Source of the DNA: Rickettsiales bacterium
GTDB lineage: Bacteria > Pseudomonadota > Alphaproteobacteria > TMED127
NCBI GenBank assembly: GCA_002690875.1
Contig: NZGH01000056.1
Span: 1,655-27,267 of the forward strand
DNA: 25,613 nucleotides
Direction of reading: 5' to 3'
A program made the position numbers and the translations under genes. Below are positions 7,399 to 14,886 of the stretch, piece by piece (the first letter of the stretch is position 1; the number at the start of each line of letters is the position of its first letter). The notes beneath the pieces were generated by a model. That model searched no databases, was not told the origin of the DNA, and saw nothing but the letters and a program-made list of their open reading frames with translations.

Positions 7399-8553
7399 TT
7401 AATTATACCTTTTTAAAGAAATTAAAAATTCAATCAAGTAAAATAATAAACCAAGCAAAAGAATTATTACAAAAACTGAAATATTACCATATTTTTCAAA
7501 AAAAGTTTCTTCAGAAGAAAGCAAAATTTTTATATCGATGTAACCCGTTGTATTAAGATTAATTTTTTTTAAGATTTTACCTTTTTTGTCTACAACAACT
7601 GAAATCCCAGAATTAGCAGATCTTAAAAAAAACACTGCCTTCTCTACTGATCTAAAAATCTGTGCTGCCAAGTGTTGTCTTGGACCAATAGTCTCACCAA
7701 ACCAAGCATCATTGGTTATATTTACAAATAATGAAGATTTATTTTTGGAAAATGTTTGAAAAATAGCTTCATAACAAATTGAAGGTTCAAAAAAAAGTTC
7801 ATCCTCTCGTAAGTTAATTCTCATTTGGTTTGGCTGATCTCCCTTACTAAAATCTGTAATGCCTGGCGCTAACTTGAAAGAATTCAATATTCCTCTAAAT
7901 GGAACAAACTCTCCAAATGGAACTAACTTTTTTTTATCGTAAAAATCAAAAGTATCATTCTCGATTAAATATAACGAATTAAAAAGTTTAAAGCTTTTTG
8001 CATCAAACTCTCTTCTTAACCCACCAGTAATGAGTGTAATATTTTCAGGTATTTTTTTTTTTAAATATTCAATAACATCAGGTTCTTCAGTTAAAAAGTA
8101 AGTGAGCGCAACCTCTGGCCACACTACAATTTTCTCTTCTTCGTTAATATTTTCCTCAGTTGTTAGCTCTAATAATTTATTTAGATTTTTTTCAAAATAT
8201 AATTTATTCCATTTTTCAATTTGAGGAATATTAGGTTGAATTATTCTGAAATTTACTTGATTATTTACAACTTCTGATTTTTTTGAATTTGAAAAAAAGT
8301 TGAAGCTGAACAAAAAACATGGGAAGAAGATTAAAGTTATAAAGCTATATGATAATTTTTTTTCGATTAAAAAAATTGATAAACAACTTACCCAAAAAAG
8401 AGTAAGAAAGCTTAATCCCATTACTCCAACAAATTTGCAAACTTGAATAAACTCGTTATTAAATGCCCACAAATGTCCGCTTAAATTTAATGGCAAACCA
8501 CCAAATAAATGTGATTTAGCAATCTCTGCTAAAAAGAAAAAGATTGATATCAT
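7399..8553 (-). CDS. lnt: Apolipoprotein N-acyltransferase, C-terminal fragment (frameshifted)
   Basis: Lnt transfers a third acyl chain to the N-terminal cysteine of lipoproteins in the inner membrane. This 384-residue ORF carries the nitrilase-like catalytic domain with the whole Glu-Lys-Cys triad: E147 in VVWPEVA, K207 in YDKKKLVPFGEFVPF and C260 in EPSICYE. NDAWFGETIGPRQH (281-294) and the last membrane helix (about 356-376) are also present. The first four membrane helices are in another frame, in the ORF at 8516-8920. In this frame, coding-like sequence continues upstream of the ATG as FFFYRISLISKAF back to the T10/A10 run at 8583-8592, so the ATG at 8553 is probably not the native start. 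Removing one base from that run joins both parts into a normal protein of about 500 residues. Confidence 0.92.
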   Translation of the reverse strand: MISIFFFLAEIAKSHLFGGLPLNLSGHLWAFNNEFIQVCKFVGVMGLSFLTLFWVSCLSIFLIEKKLSYSFITLIFFPCFLFSFNFFSNSKKSEVVNNQVNFRIIQPNIPQIEKWNKLYFEKNLNKLLELTTEENINEEEKIVVWPEVALTYFLTEEPDVIEYLKKKIPENITLITGGLRREFDAKSFKLFNSLYLIENDTFDFYDKKKLVPFGEFVPFRGILNSFKLAPGITDFSKGDQPNQMRINLREDELFFEPSICYEAIFQTFSKNKSSLFVNITNDAWFGETIGPRQHLAAQIFRSVEKAVFFLRSANSGISVVVDKKGKILKKINLNTTGYIDIKILLSSEETFFEKYGNISVFVIILLLGLLFYLIEFLISLKRYN

Positions 8554-8920
8554 AAAGGCTTTTGAAATAAGAGAAATTCTGTAAAAAAAAAATAAAGTTT
8601 TTTGAAATTGTTATTAAAATAGAAGGGATGGAAAAAAATAATCCCATTAACACAGGGAAGAGAATTGAAATGGGAGATAAAAAAAAATGTCTTTCATAGA
8701 TTAAAAAAGGAGAAATTATCCAATGCATTGAGCCAATATAAAAACCAAAACCAAAGCTCCAGCCTGCAAAAAAAGAATCTTTAAGATTTTCTTTCAAGAG
8801 AATTTTTTTAATAAATATTGAGTATGTCAGTATTACAATTGGTATCAGAAAGAAGTAAGATTGCGAAACTCCAAGAAAAACTCCAAGGGTTATAAAAATC
8901 CATAATGAGCTTTTGTTCAT
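8516..8920 (-). CDS. lnt: Apolipoprotein N-acyltransferase, N-terminal fragment (frameshifted)
   Basis: 134-residue ORF with the N-terminal membrane helices of Lnt: about 5-37, then the family-like SFFAGWSFGFGFYIGSMHWI (49-68), then about 82-105. Sequence up to ITISKNFI (about residue 110) fits Lnt; the rest, ending FLFSRDC, is out-of-frame reading after the ten-base A/T run at 8583-8592. The start shares one base with the corC stop (TAATG), so initiation is probably coupled. This half lacks the catalytic domain and could not work alone. Whether the break is real, corrected by slippage, or a sequencing error cannot be decided from the sequence. Confidence 0.88.
   Translation of the reverse strand: MNKSSLWIFITLGVFLGVSQSYFFLIPIVILTYSIFIKKILLKENLKDSFFAGWSFGFGFYIGSMHWIISPFLIYERHFFLSPISILFPVLMGLFFSIPSILITISKNFIFFLQNFSYFKSLYDINLFLFSRDC
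8583..8592. other. Ten-base A/T run at the lnt frameshift point
   Basis: Ten A on the plus strand (ten T in the coding sense) between t8582 and t8593. Upstream codons read Lnt helices in one frame; downstream codons read Lnt in the next frame. Nine or twelve bases would restore one continuous lnt reading frame. Confidence 0.85.
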
Positions 8921-9759
8921 TATTTTAAAGTGACTAGAATCTTTTTAATTCGTCTAGTATCAGCTTCTATTATTGTAAACTCCAATACTTTATTATAATT
9001 TATAACCTCTCCTCTACCTGGAATCCTTCCTATAAGGAAAAATATAAATCCACCAATCGTATCAATTTCATCTTTTTTTTCAATCTTAAGTTTTACTCCA
9101 ATTTCTTTTTCAAAATCTTCTAAAGACACTCTAGCTGGGAGCTCATAGATCTTTTTAGAAACTTTTTTTATTTCTTCAGCTTCTTCAGAATCATGCTCGT
9201 CCTTAATTTCACCAACTATTTCTTCTACTAAATCTTCAATAGTTACCAGGCCATTAGTACCTCCAAATTCATCCACAACTATTGACATATGAATCTGCTC
9301 AGATCGCATCTTTAAAAGGAGGTCTAAAATTTTCATTGTCGGTGAGGAGAATAAAATTTTTCTTACTATTTTTTTTGAAATTTTTAATTTCTTATTTTTA
9401 ATACTACTATTGTGTATTTTCTCAAACAGATCTCTAATATGTATCATTCCCAAAATTTTATCTAAATTACTATCAAAGACAGGGATTCTTGAGTGCTTTG
9501 TTTTATCAATAAAAAATACTAGTTCATTATAAGTTGTATCAACTGACACTGCATCAATATCAGCCCTAGGTATCATTATATCCTCAATACATTTATCACT
9601 CAGGTTAATAACGTTCTTAAAAATATTACGCGTACCTGCATCAATATTATTTGAGCCATTAACATCTTCTTCAATTAGATCCTCTAAAACATCTTTAATA
9701 TTTTCCTTTTCAGAAAACTTTATTAAACCTTTAAGTTTATAAAATAAATTTTTAATCAT
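8920..9759 (-). CDS. corC: CorC/HlyC family CBS-domain protein
   Basis: Cytosolic CBS-pair protein of the CorC/TlyC group, linked in the literature to magnesium and cobalt efflux; the exact role here is unknown. With the ATG at 9759 the protein has 279 residues. IMIPRADIDAV (61-71) opens the first CBS domain (about 60-115). The second CBS domain (about 135-185) holds VVDEFGGTNGLVTIEDLVEEIVGEI, the family signature. The CorC_HlyC C-terminal domain follows (about 200-279, with GGFIFFLIGRIPGRGE). A longer reading from 9801 would add 14 residues out of ybeY and does not match the family, so I prefer 9759. The gene overlaps the ybeY end by 8 bases and shares one base with lnt. Confidence 0.92.
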   Translation of the reverse strand: MIKNLFYKLKGLIKFSEKENIKDVLEDLIEEDVNGSNNIDAGTRNIFKNVINLSDKCIEDIMIPRADIDAVSVDTTYNELVFFIDKTKHSRIPVFDSNLDKILGMIHIRDLFEKIHNSSIKNKKLKISKKIVRKILFSSPTMKILDLLLKMRSEQIHMSIVVDEFGGTNGLVTIEDLVEEIVGEIKDEHDSEEAEEIKKVSKKIYELPARVSLEDFEKEIGVKLKIEKKDEIDTIGGFIFFLIGRIPGRGEVINYNKVLEFTIIEADTRRIKKILVTLK

Positions 9760-10225
9760 TAATTGCGTACGGTGAAGAAATTGACAATTTTGATAGAACA
9801 TTTATTTCTTTTTGTTTCATTATCCTAAAATCTTTTAATTTTTCATGATTAAAACCTAATAGGTGTAAAAGACTATGTATTACCATATGAGTTAAATGAT
9901 CTGATGACTGTTTATTTTGCAACTTAGATTCCTTTTTAATCTTTTCCAAGGATATTACGATATCACCGAGAATAATTTTAGACGTTTTTTTAGTTATAAA
10001 TCTCTCATCATTTTGTGAAAAAGATAAGACGTTCGTTGACTTATTAATTTTTCTATATCTTCTATTGATTTTTTTAATGCCATTATTGTTAGTTAGTAAA
10101 ACTGAAATGTAATATTTTTTTTTAAAGTCCATCTCTTTCAAAACTTCAGATATTGCCTTTTTTACAATTCTCTTAATCTCACATTCACTGAAGGAACCCA
10201 AGTACTCAAAATTAAATTCAATCAT
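9752..10225 (-). CDS. ybeY: Endoribonuclease YbeY (rRNA maturation factor)
   Basis: Zinc-dependent single-strand endoribonuclease involved in 16S rRNA 3'-end maturation and ribosome quality control. It has 157 residues. The metal site HSLLHLLGFNH gives ligands H117, H121 and H127; the canonical form is HG-LHL-G-DH, so Gly is Ser and Asp is Asn here, while all three histidines remain. STNVLSFS (63-70) matches the T-VLSF motif, and LGDIVISLE (86-94) matches the conserved G-I-I strand. The gene lies between phoH (9-base gap) and corC (8-base overlap), the usual order. Confidence 0.95.
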   Translation of the reverse strand: MIEFNFEYLGSFSECEIKRIVKKAISEVLKEMDFKKKYYISVLLTNNNGIKKINRRYRKINKSTNVLSFSQNDERFITKKTSKIILGDIVISLEKIKKESKLQNKQSSDHLTHMVIHSLLHLLGFNHEKLKDFRIMKQKEINVLSKLSISSPYAIND

Positions 10226-10234
10226 TTTAAAAGG

Positions 10235-11245
10235 CTACACATATTCTTTTCCAACACCTTCATCTTTTTCAAACTTTTCATATTTTTTTACAATTTTTGA
10301 TACTAAAGGGTTTCTTACAACATCACTATCTGAAAACTCTAGAAAACCAATCTCTTGAACATTTTTTAATATATTTATTGATTCTCTCAAACCCGACTTT
10401 GTCCCAGATGGTAAATCAACCTGAGACAAATCTCCAGTAATAATCATTTTTGAATTTTCACCTAATCTTGTTAGAAACATTTTCATCTGAACAGCTGTTG
10501 TATTTTGTGACTCATCTAAAATAATAAACGCATCAGATAATGTCCTTCCTCTCATAAATGCAAGGGGAGCGATTTCTATAAATCCAGATTCTATTTTTTT
10601 TATTACTTCGGAAAATGAAAGCATATCGTTTAAGGCATCGTAAATGGGTCTTAAGTATGGATCAATCTTTTCTTTAATATCTCCAGGGAGAAAACCCAGT
10701 CTTTCGCCTGCCTCAACAGCAGGTCTAGTTAGGATAATCTTTTCAATTTCACCTGATTTTAACATAGAAACAGCATAAGCTACAGCTAGATATGTTTTGC
10801 CTGTCCCAGCGGGCCCGCAACAAAAGACCATTTGTTTCTCTTTTACTAAATTAAAATATTCTAACTGTTTTTTCGACCTTGGTTTTATAATTTTTCTTCC
10901 TGCTACAATGTTTGAGGACTCAATCACTTCATACTCCTTAATTGGCTTTTCATAATTCTGGTTTTTAAAAATTTTGATGATGGTATCAATATCGGATGAA
11001 CCTAAAAACTTATTTTTTTTAACCCCTTCGTAAAGCTTTTTTAAAACAAGGTCTGTATGTTCGACATTGTCAAATAAACCCTCGATCTTCAAATAATTAC
11101 CTCTTGGAAAAATATTAACATTAAATGCATCTTCGAGCTTTTTCAAGTTTTCATCATTACTTCCAAAGAAATCAGGAAGAATTAAATTATCCTCGAAGGA
11201 GATAATTCTAGAAAATAGTTCATTTTTTTTTAATTTTTTTTTCAA
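10235..11245 (-). CDS. phoH: PhoH-family ATPase
   Basis: P-loop ATPase of the PhoH/YbeZ group, always near ybeY and probably assisting RNA or ribosome processing; the precise activity is not settled. It has 336 residues. Walker A GPAGTGKT is at 144-151, Walker B FIILDESQN at 240-248, and LTRPAVEAGERLGFLPGD (172-189) is the family signature. An N-terminal RNA-binding-like region (to about 65) includes FPRGNYLKIEG. The start is a TTG at 11245-11243, only 5 bases after miaB, with AAAGG just before it; that spacing is too short, so the true start is uncertain. The N-terminal similarity FEDNLILPDFFG (17-28) limits the error to a few codons. Confidence 0.94.
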   Translation of the reverse strand: MKKKLKKNELFSRIISFEDNLILPDFFGSNDENLKKLEDAFNVNIFPRGNYLKIEGLFDNVEHTDLVLKKLYEGVKKNKFLGSSDIDTIIKIFKNQNYEKPIKEYEVIESSNIVAGRKIIKPRSKKQLEYFNLVKEKQMVFCCGPAGTGKTYLAVAYAVSMLKSGEIEKIILTRPAVEAGERLGFLPGDIKEKIDPYLRPIYDALNDMLSFSEVIKKIESGFIEIAPLAFMRGRTLSDAFIILDESQNTTAVQMKMFLTRLGENSKMIITGDLSQVDLPSGTKSGLRESINILKNVQEIGFLEFSDSDVVRNPLVSKIVKKYEKFEKDEGVGKEYV

Positions 11246-11250
11246 ACCTT

Positions 11251-12585
11251 TTACGAACTTAAAATTCTTCCATGAAATGAGAAAGAGGTCAATCTTTCTA
11301 TTTTAATTTTTAAAATTTTTCCAACTAGGTTGCTAGAAGAAAAAACATGAACAGGTTGTAAAAAAGGTGTTCTTCCGACATATTGGTTAATTTTTTTTCC
11401 TGAATTTGTAAATAATACATCAATTTCTCTGTCTAAGAATGTCTCATTGAAAGATCTTTGTTGCTCATTTAGTACTTTTTGAATCTTGTTTAGTCTTTTA
11501 TTTAAAATTGAATCATCAATTTTGTCTTTAATTAATGAAGCTGGTGTTCCGGGTCTTGATGAATATTTAAATGAATATGAGCTGGCAAAAACTACTTTGT
11601 CAATTAAATCAAGTGTTTCTTGAAAATCGTTATCTGTTTCTCCTGGATAACCCACAATAAAATCTGATGAAAAAGCCATATTTTTTACTTCACGCTTAAT
11701 TTTGGTTATTAAATTTATATAGCTTTCTTTAGAATACTTTCTATTCATTTTTTTTAAAATTTTGTTCGAACCTGACTGAACTGGTAAATGAAGAAATGGC
11801 ATTAGCTTTTTATTATTCTTATGTTCGAGAATTAATTCATCATTAATATCAGAGGGATGTGATGTTATATATCGTATTCTTTTTAGTTCAGTTATTGAAG
11901 ACAAAATATTACACAACTTTGATAAATCTACTAATTTTTTTTCTGAGACATTAAAAATATGCGAATTATATGAGCTTACGTTTTGTCCAAGAAGATTTAT
12001 TTCCAATGCTCCATTTTTGATTAGATTTTTTGCTTCAGCGTAAATTTCCTCAACTGATCGTGAATATTCGTTTCCTCTTGTATAGGGGACTACACAAAAA
12101 GAGCAAAATTTATCACATCCCTCTTGAATTGTTATTTGTCTAGAAACTCCCTGAAGGTGAGATTTAGGTAACAAGCTGAATTTTTCCTCACACAAAAAGT
12201 TTGTGTGAACAACCTCTTTTGATTTTGTTTTTAATAATTTAGGAATAGATTGAATATTCTGTGGACCAACTACGTAATCAACAAGAGAATTTCTTTTTAT
12301 TACTTCATGACCTTCTGCCTGGGCTACGCACCCCATGACAACAATCTGCATTTTTTCTCCAATTTTTTCCTTATTTTTCTTGAATATTGATAGCCTTCCT
12401 AAGTCAGAGTAAAACTTCTCACTTGCTTTCTCTCTTATATGACAAGTGTTCAGTATAGCAACATCAGACATCTCAAAGTTTTTAGCCTTTTTAAATCCGT
12501 TGTTAACAAGTAATTCATCAATTTTTTCTGAATCATATTGATTCATTTGACAACCATAAGTTTTTACAAAGAAAGATTGGTCCAT
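11251..12585 (-). CDS. miaB: tRNA-2-methylthio-N6-dimethylallyladenosine synthase MiaB
   Basis: Radical-SAM methylthiotransferase that adds the 2-methylthio group to i6A37 of tRNAs reading UNN codons. It has 444 residues. The N-terminal UPF0004 domain carries the three auxiliary-cluster cysteines C12 (KTYGCQMN), C48 (LNTCHIREKASEK) and C86 (VMGCVAQ). The radical-SAM cluster is C157-x3-C161-x2-C164 in EGCDKFCSFCVVPYTRG. A C-terminal TRAM domain (about 380-444) follows. The pattern NTCHIREKASEK is typical of MiaB rather than RimO or MtaB. It needs an Fe-S cluster and SAM; metK lies downstream in the same unit. Confidence 0.97.
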   Translation of the reverse strand: MDQSFFVKTYGCQMNQYDSEKIDELLVNNGFKKAKNFEMSDVAILNTCHIREKASEKFYSDLGRLSIFKKNKEKIGEKMQIVVMGCVAQAEGHEVIKRNSLVDYVVGPQNIQSIPKLLKTKSKEVVHTNFLCEEKFSLLPKSHLQGVSRQITIQEGCDKFCSFCVVPYTRGNEYSRSVEEIYAEAKNLIKNGALEINLLGQNVSSYNSHIFNVSEKKLVDLSKLCNILSSITELKRIRYITSHPSDINDELILEHKNNKKLMPFLHLPVQSGSNKILKKMNRKYSKESYINLITKIKREVKNMAFSSDFIVGYPGETDNDFQETLDLIDKVVFASSYSFKYSSRPGTPASLIKDKIDDSILNKRLNKIQKVLNEQQRSFNETFLDREIDVLFTNSGKKINQYVGRTPFLQPVHVFSSSNLVGKILKIKIERLTSFSFHGRILSS

Positions 12586-12615
12586 AAATTAAATAATTAA
12601 AGAAATTTTAACTTA

Positions 12616-13434
12616 TTACAAGAGCATAAATTCATAAAGTCTGATTTTTTTTTCTACCTCTATGTTTTGGAAGTTACTGCTTATTTGGAAAGAAATTTTA
12701 TCATGGCAATATTTAGCAGCATGCTTTCTATCTTTAAAGTAAGAGAATTTTTTAGGCTCATGAAAATTAACATTAACTTCACTAAAACCAAGTCCGAGAA
12801 ATTTCCATGCATGCGAAACTAAATCCATATTTCCAAACCAAGCAAAAAAAGGTCTAAATTTTATTTCCAAAGGTATACCGTCAAGCTTACTGTATGATAT
12901 AGAGACTGGTTGAAGATAAAATTCTTCAGATTTCTTATCCTCAATAACACCCAAAAGCGAAGTTTTGAAGGGAAGTACTTTAGAGCCGTCACTAGAGGTT
13001 CCTTCTGGAAATAATATGACGCTGTACCCGTTTTTTAAAGTAGTTGTTATTCTGCTCATTTGTCCTTTGACTTTTCTTATGTCATTTCTATTAACAAAAA
13101 TTGTCCTACCAAGCGCACATATTTTATTAATAAATGGCCAAGAATCTATTTCTGATTTTGCAACAAATAATCCATCAACACTTGAACCTAAAACAAATAT
13201 ATCAAGGTAAGAAATATGATTGGATACAAACAAAACTTTTTTTTTAGACTGTTTTCCCTTAATATTAACTTTAATACCAAAAATTTTTACTAGTCCCTTA
13301 AAAAAAATTTTGTAAAACAAGAAAAAATTTTTTCTTAAAAAAAAATGATAAAAAAACTGAAAGAAAGCACAAATTATTGTCCACACTAAAAAAGGCACAA
13401 CTCTTAAACAAGAAAGAATTGGAGAATAAAGCAT
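12616..13434 (-). CDS. olsA: PlsC-family acyltransferase, probable lyso-ornithine lipid O-acyltransferase OlsA
   Basis: Membrane acyltransferase of 272 residues. VSNHISYLD holds the H-x4-D catalytic motif (H73, D78); LFPEGTSSDG (141-150) is the FPEGT glycerol-phosphate or substrate-binding motif; PFKTSLLG follows (from 155). A hydrophobic N-terminal helix spans about 12-33. By sequence alone it could be a 1-acylglycerol-3-phosphate acyltransferase (plsC). I favour OlsA because the start shares one base with the stop of the olsB-like gene directly upstream, which makes its lyso-lipid substrate. The next gene, miaB, follows after 30 bases, an arrangement common in alphaproteobacteria. Confidence 0.82.
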   Translation of the reverse strand: MLYSPILSCLRVVPFLVWTIICAFFQFFYHFFLRKNFFLFYKIFFKGLVKIFGIKVNIKGKQSKKKVLFVSNHISYLDIFVLGSSVDGLFVAKSEIDSWPFINKICALGRTIFVNRNDIRKVKGQMSRITTTLKNGYSVILFPEGTSSDGSKVLPFKTSLLGVIEDKKSEEFYLQPVSISYSKLDGIPLEIKFRPFFAWFGNMDLVSHAWKFLGLGFSEVNVNFHEPKKFSYFKDRKHAAKYCHDKISFQISSNFQNIEVEKKIRLYEFMLL

Positions 13435-14387
13435 TATTTAAAAGATAAATTTGAATATTTTTTAATAATATTTTGCGATTTTAATATTATTAATACATCA
13501 GTCGTATTGAATCTTTTATCAACAACAGCTCCTTTACCAACCCATGCTCCTGCTCTTATGTAAGCTTTTATTAACGGTGGAAGCGACCTAAATTCTTCAT
13601 CTTTATTTATACTTTTTGGTGATAAAATATCTATCTCTGCCTTTAATTTTTCTTTTGGATAGGTTGCATATTTTTGTGGAGGTTTATGAAAATGATTTAA
13701 ATATGAAAGCTGAGTTTTAAACTCATAGTAATTTGATGATGAAAAACTTGCACAGCCAAAAATCAAATCAACTTTTTTTTTTATGATATAAAAAGCAAGA
13801 CCTCTCCAAAGTAATTTTATTATTTTTCCATCTCTATAATTTTTATCAACACAGGATCTTCCAGCTTCTAACATTGAAATATTTTTTTTAAAAAGATTTG
13901 AAATATCAAATTCAGACTCACTGTAAAATCTTCTATACTTCTCATTTTTTCCTTTATGTAATAGCCTGTATGTTCCTACAACAAAATCATTTCCTACTGA
14001 TTTATCTACAACGACAAGATGATCGCAAAACTCATCAAACTCATCAGAATCTACTTTCTTTTCTTTAGAGTCTTCAAAAAAACTTTTTTGCCTTAATTGC
14101 TTTGCCTTAATTAATAAAGGGTCGGGATGTTTTATAATTTTAATCTGGTAATTTTTAAAAGAAAAGTTTAATTGTCCAGAACTTAATGATTTTTTAAAAT
14201 TATTAGAGTTATATTCTATTTTTTTAAGTTTTTCTTCCTGTACGTTTGAGGACCATTTTTTTACATAAATTACATTTTTTGCAACATATTTGACTTTGGA
14301 TAAAATGGATTTAAATTTTCCAACATTCTTTCTGGTGGGGCCTCCACCCCCAGCAAACTTATTTTTTTTCTTTAACTGGAACACCAT
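13434..14387 (-). CDS. olsB: OlsB-like L-ornithine N(alpha)-acyltransferase
   Basis: GNAT-fold enzyme that moves a 3-hydroxyacyl chain from acyl carrier protein to ornithine, the first step of ornithine lipid synthesis. It has 317 residues. Family motifs are DEFDEFCDHLVVVD (115-128), MLEAGRSCV (172-180), YRDGKIIKLLWRGLAFYI (184-201), LIFGCASF (208-215) and LSYLNHFH (227-234). The catalytic-domain similarity begins near residue 72. The first 70 residues are basic and include GGGG at 13-16, and I cannot assign them. The ATG at 14387 lies inside fur (29-base overlap); no ATG/GTG/TTG in this frame offers a better start before the conserved part. Its identity as OlsB rather than a related hemolysin-like acyltransferase rests on motifs plus the linked olsA. 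Confidence 0.85.
   Translation of the reverse strand: MVFQLKKKNKFAGGGGPTRKNVGKFKSILSKVKYVAKNVIYVKKWSSNVQEEKLKKIEYNSNNFKKSLSSGQLNFSFKNYQIKIIKHPDPLLIKAKQLRQKSFFEDSKEKKVDSDEFDEFCDHLVVVDKSVGNDFVVGTYRLLHKGKNEKYRRFYSESEFDISNLFKKNISMLEAGRSCVDKNYRDGKIIKLLWRGLAFYIIKKKVDLIFGCASFSSSNYYEFKTQLSYLNHFHKPPQKYATYPKEKLKAEIDILSPKSINKDEEFRSLPPLIKAYIRAGAWVGKGAVVDKRFNTTDVLIILKSQNIIKKYSNLSFK
14334..14348 (-). other. GC-rich hairpin at the fur/olsB junction
   Basis: GGTGG (14334-14338) and CCACC (14344-14348) form a 5-bp GC-rich stem with a 5-base loop, inside an unusually GC-rich patch (14332-14353) just downstream of the fur stop codon and within the olsB N-terminal codons for AGGGGPTR. No T-run follows in the transcript, so it is not an intrinsic terminator. 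Confidence 0.4.
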
Positions 14388-14772
14388 ATAATTCTAATCT
14401 ATGATCAACTAATTCGTAACCTAGTTCTTTTGCAACTCTCTTTTGAAGTTCCTCAATGGCATCATTCTGAAACTCAATTACTTTTCCATTTCTAACATCT
14501 ATAAGATGGTCATGATGCTCATCAGGAACTTCTTCATATCTAAATCTTCCATCTTTAAACTCGTGTTTTTCAATTATGTTATTTTCTTCAAAAAGTCTAA
14601 TAGTTCTATAAACAGTAGCAATCCCAATGTTTTTATCTATTTCAGATGCTCTTTTATAGACTAATTCAACATCAGGATGATCCTTCGAATCAGCTAACAC
14701 CTGGACTATAACCTTTCTTTGCTCAGTCATTTTAAGACCAAGCTTGTTACATTTATTCAATAATGAAGACAT
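14359..14772 (-). CDS. fur: Fur-family metalloregulator (Fur/Mur)
   Basis: DNA-binding metal-dependent repressor, 137 residues. Winged-helix recognition region IGIATVYRTIRLFEENNII (49-67); dimerisation domain with the metal motif HHDH (86-89) and downstream GKVIEF (96-101). H32, E80 and H89 fit the regulatory metal site. The zinc-binding CxxC that follows HHDHL in E. coli Fur is replaced by HLIDVRNG (89-96), as in many alphaproteobacterial Fur/Mur proteins, so the sensed metal could be iron or manganese. It is the first gene of a long minus-strand unit and is divergent from the tusA-like gene across 114 bases. No clear Shine-Dalgarno precedes the ATG. Confidence 0.93.
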   Translation of the reverse strand: MSSLLNKCNKLGLKMTEQRKVIVQVLADSKDHPDVELVYKRASEIDKNIGIATVYRTIRLFEENNIIEKHEFKDGRFRYEEVPDEHHDHLIDVRNGKVIEFQNDAIEELQKRVAKELGYELVDHRLELYGVPVKEKK

Positions 14773-14886
14773 ATTTTTAAAAAAATATTAAGTTTATATT
14801 AAAGTTTTGTTACATTGTTTATATTTTCTTTTCAATTTATTAATTTAATAATCTTTATAGTTAATATAACACAAACCAAAGATAAT
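14773..14886. promoter_or_regulatory. Divergent fur/tusA-like promoter region
   Basis: This 114-base gap is the longest in the window and must hold promoters for both divergent genes. For the plus strand, TTGTTT (14815-14820) and TATTAA (14838-14843) lie 17 bases apart, about 44 bases before the tusA-like ATG. The strand is so AT-rich that several minus-strand pairs are possible and I cannot choose one for fur. An AT-only 7-1-7 palindrome lies within the region. Confidence 0.4.
14837..14851. promoter_or_regulatory. 7-1-7 inverted repeat, possible operator
   Basis: TTATTAA-T-TTAATAA is a perfect 7-bp dyad around one central base. It overlaps the candidate -10 element (14838-14843) of the plus-strand gene. 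Its 7-1-7 layout resembles the Fur-family operator unit, but the letters do not match a Fur or Mur consensus, and A/T palindromes arise easily by chance here. Confidence 0.22.

Noticed and set aside
9760..9801. Longer CorC start at 9801
   Set aside because: It would run through the last codons of ybeY and adds residues without family similarity; the ATG at 9759 gives a normal N-terminus.
14815..14886. Extended reading of the TusA-like protein with a hydrophobic N-terminal segment
   Set aside because: TusA proteins begin just before the LD---CP motif. The extra 24 residues would come from the divergent promoter region, and the internal ATG at 14887 fits the family.
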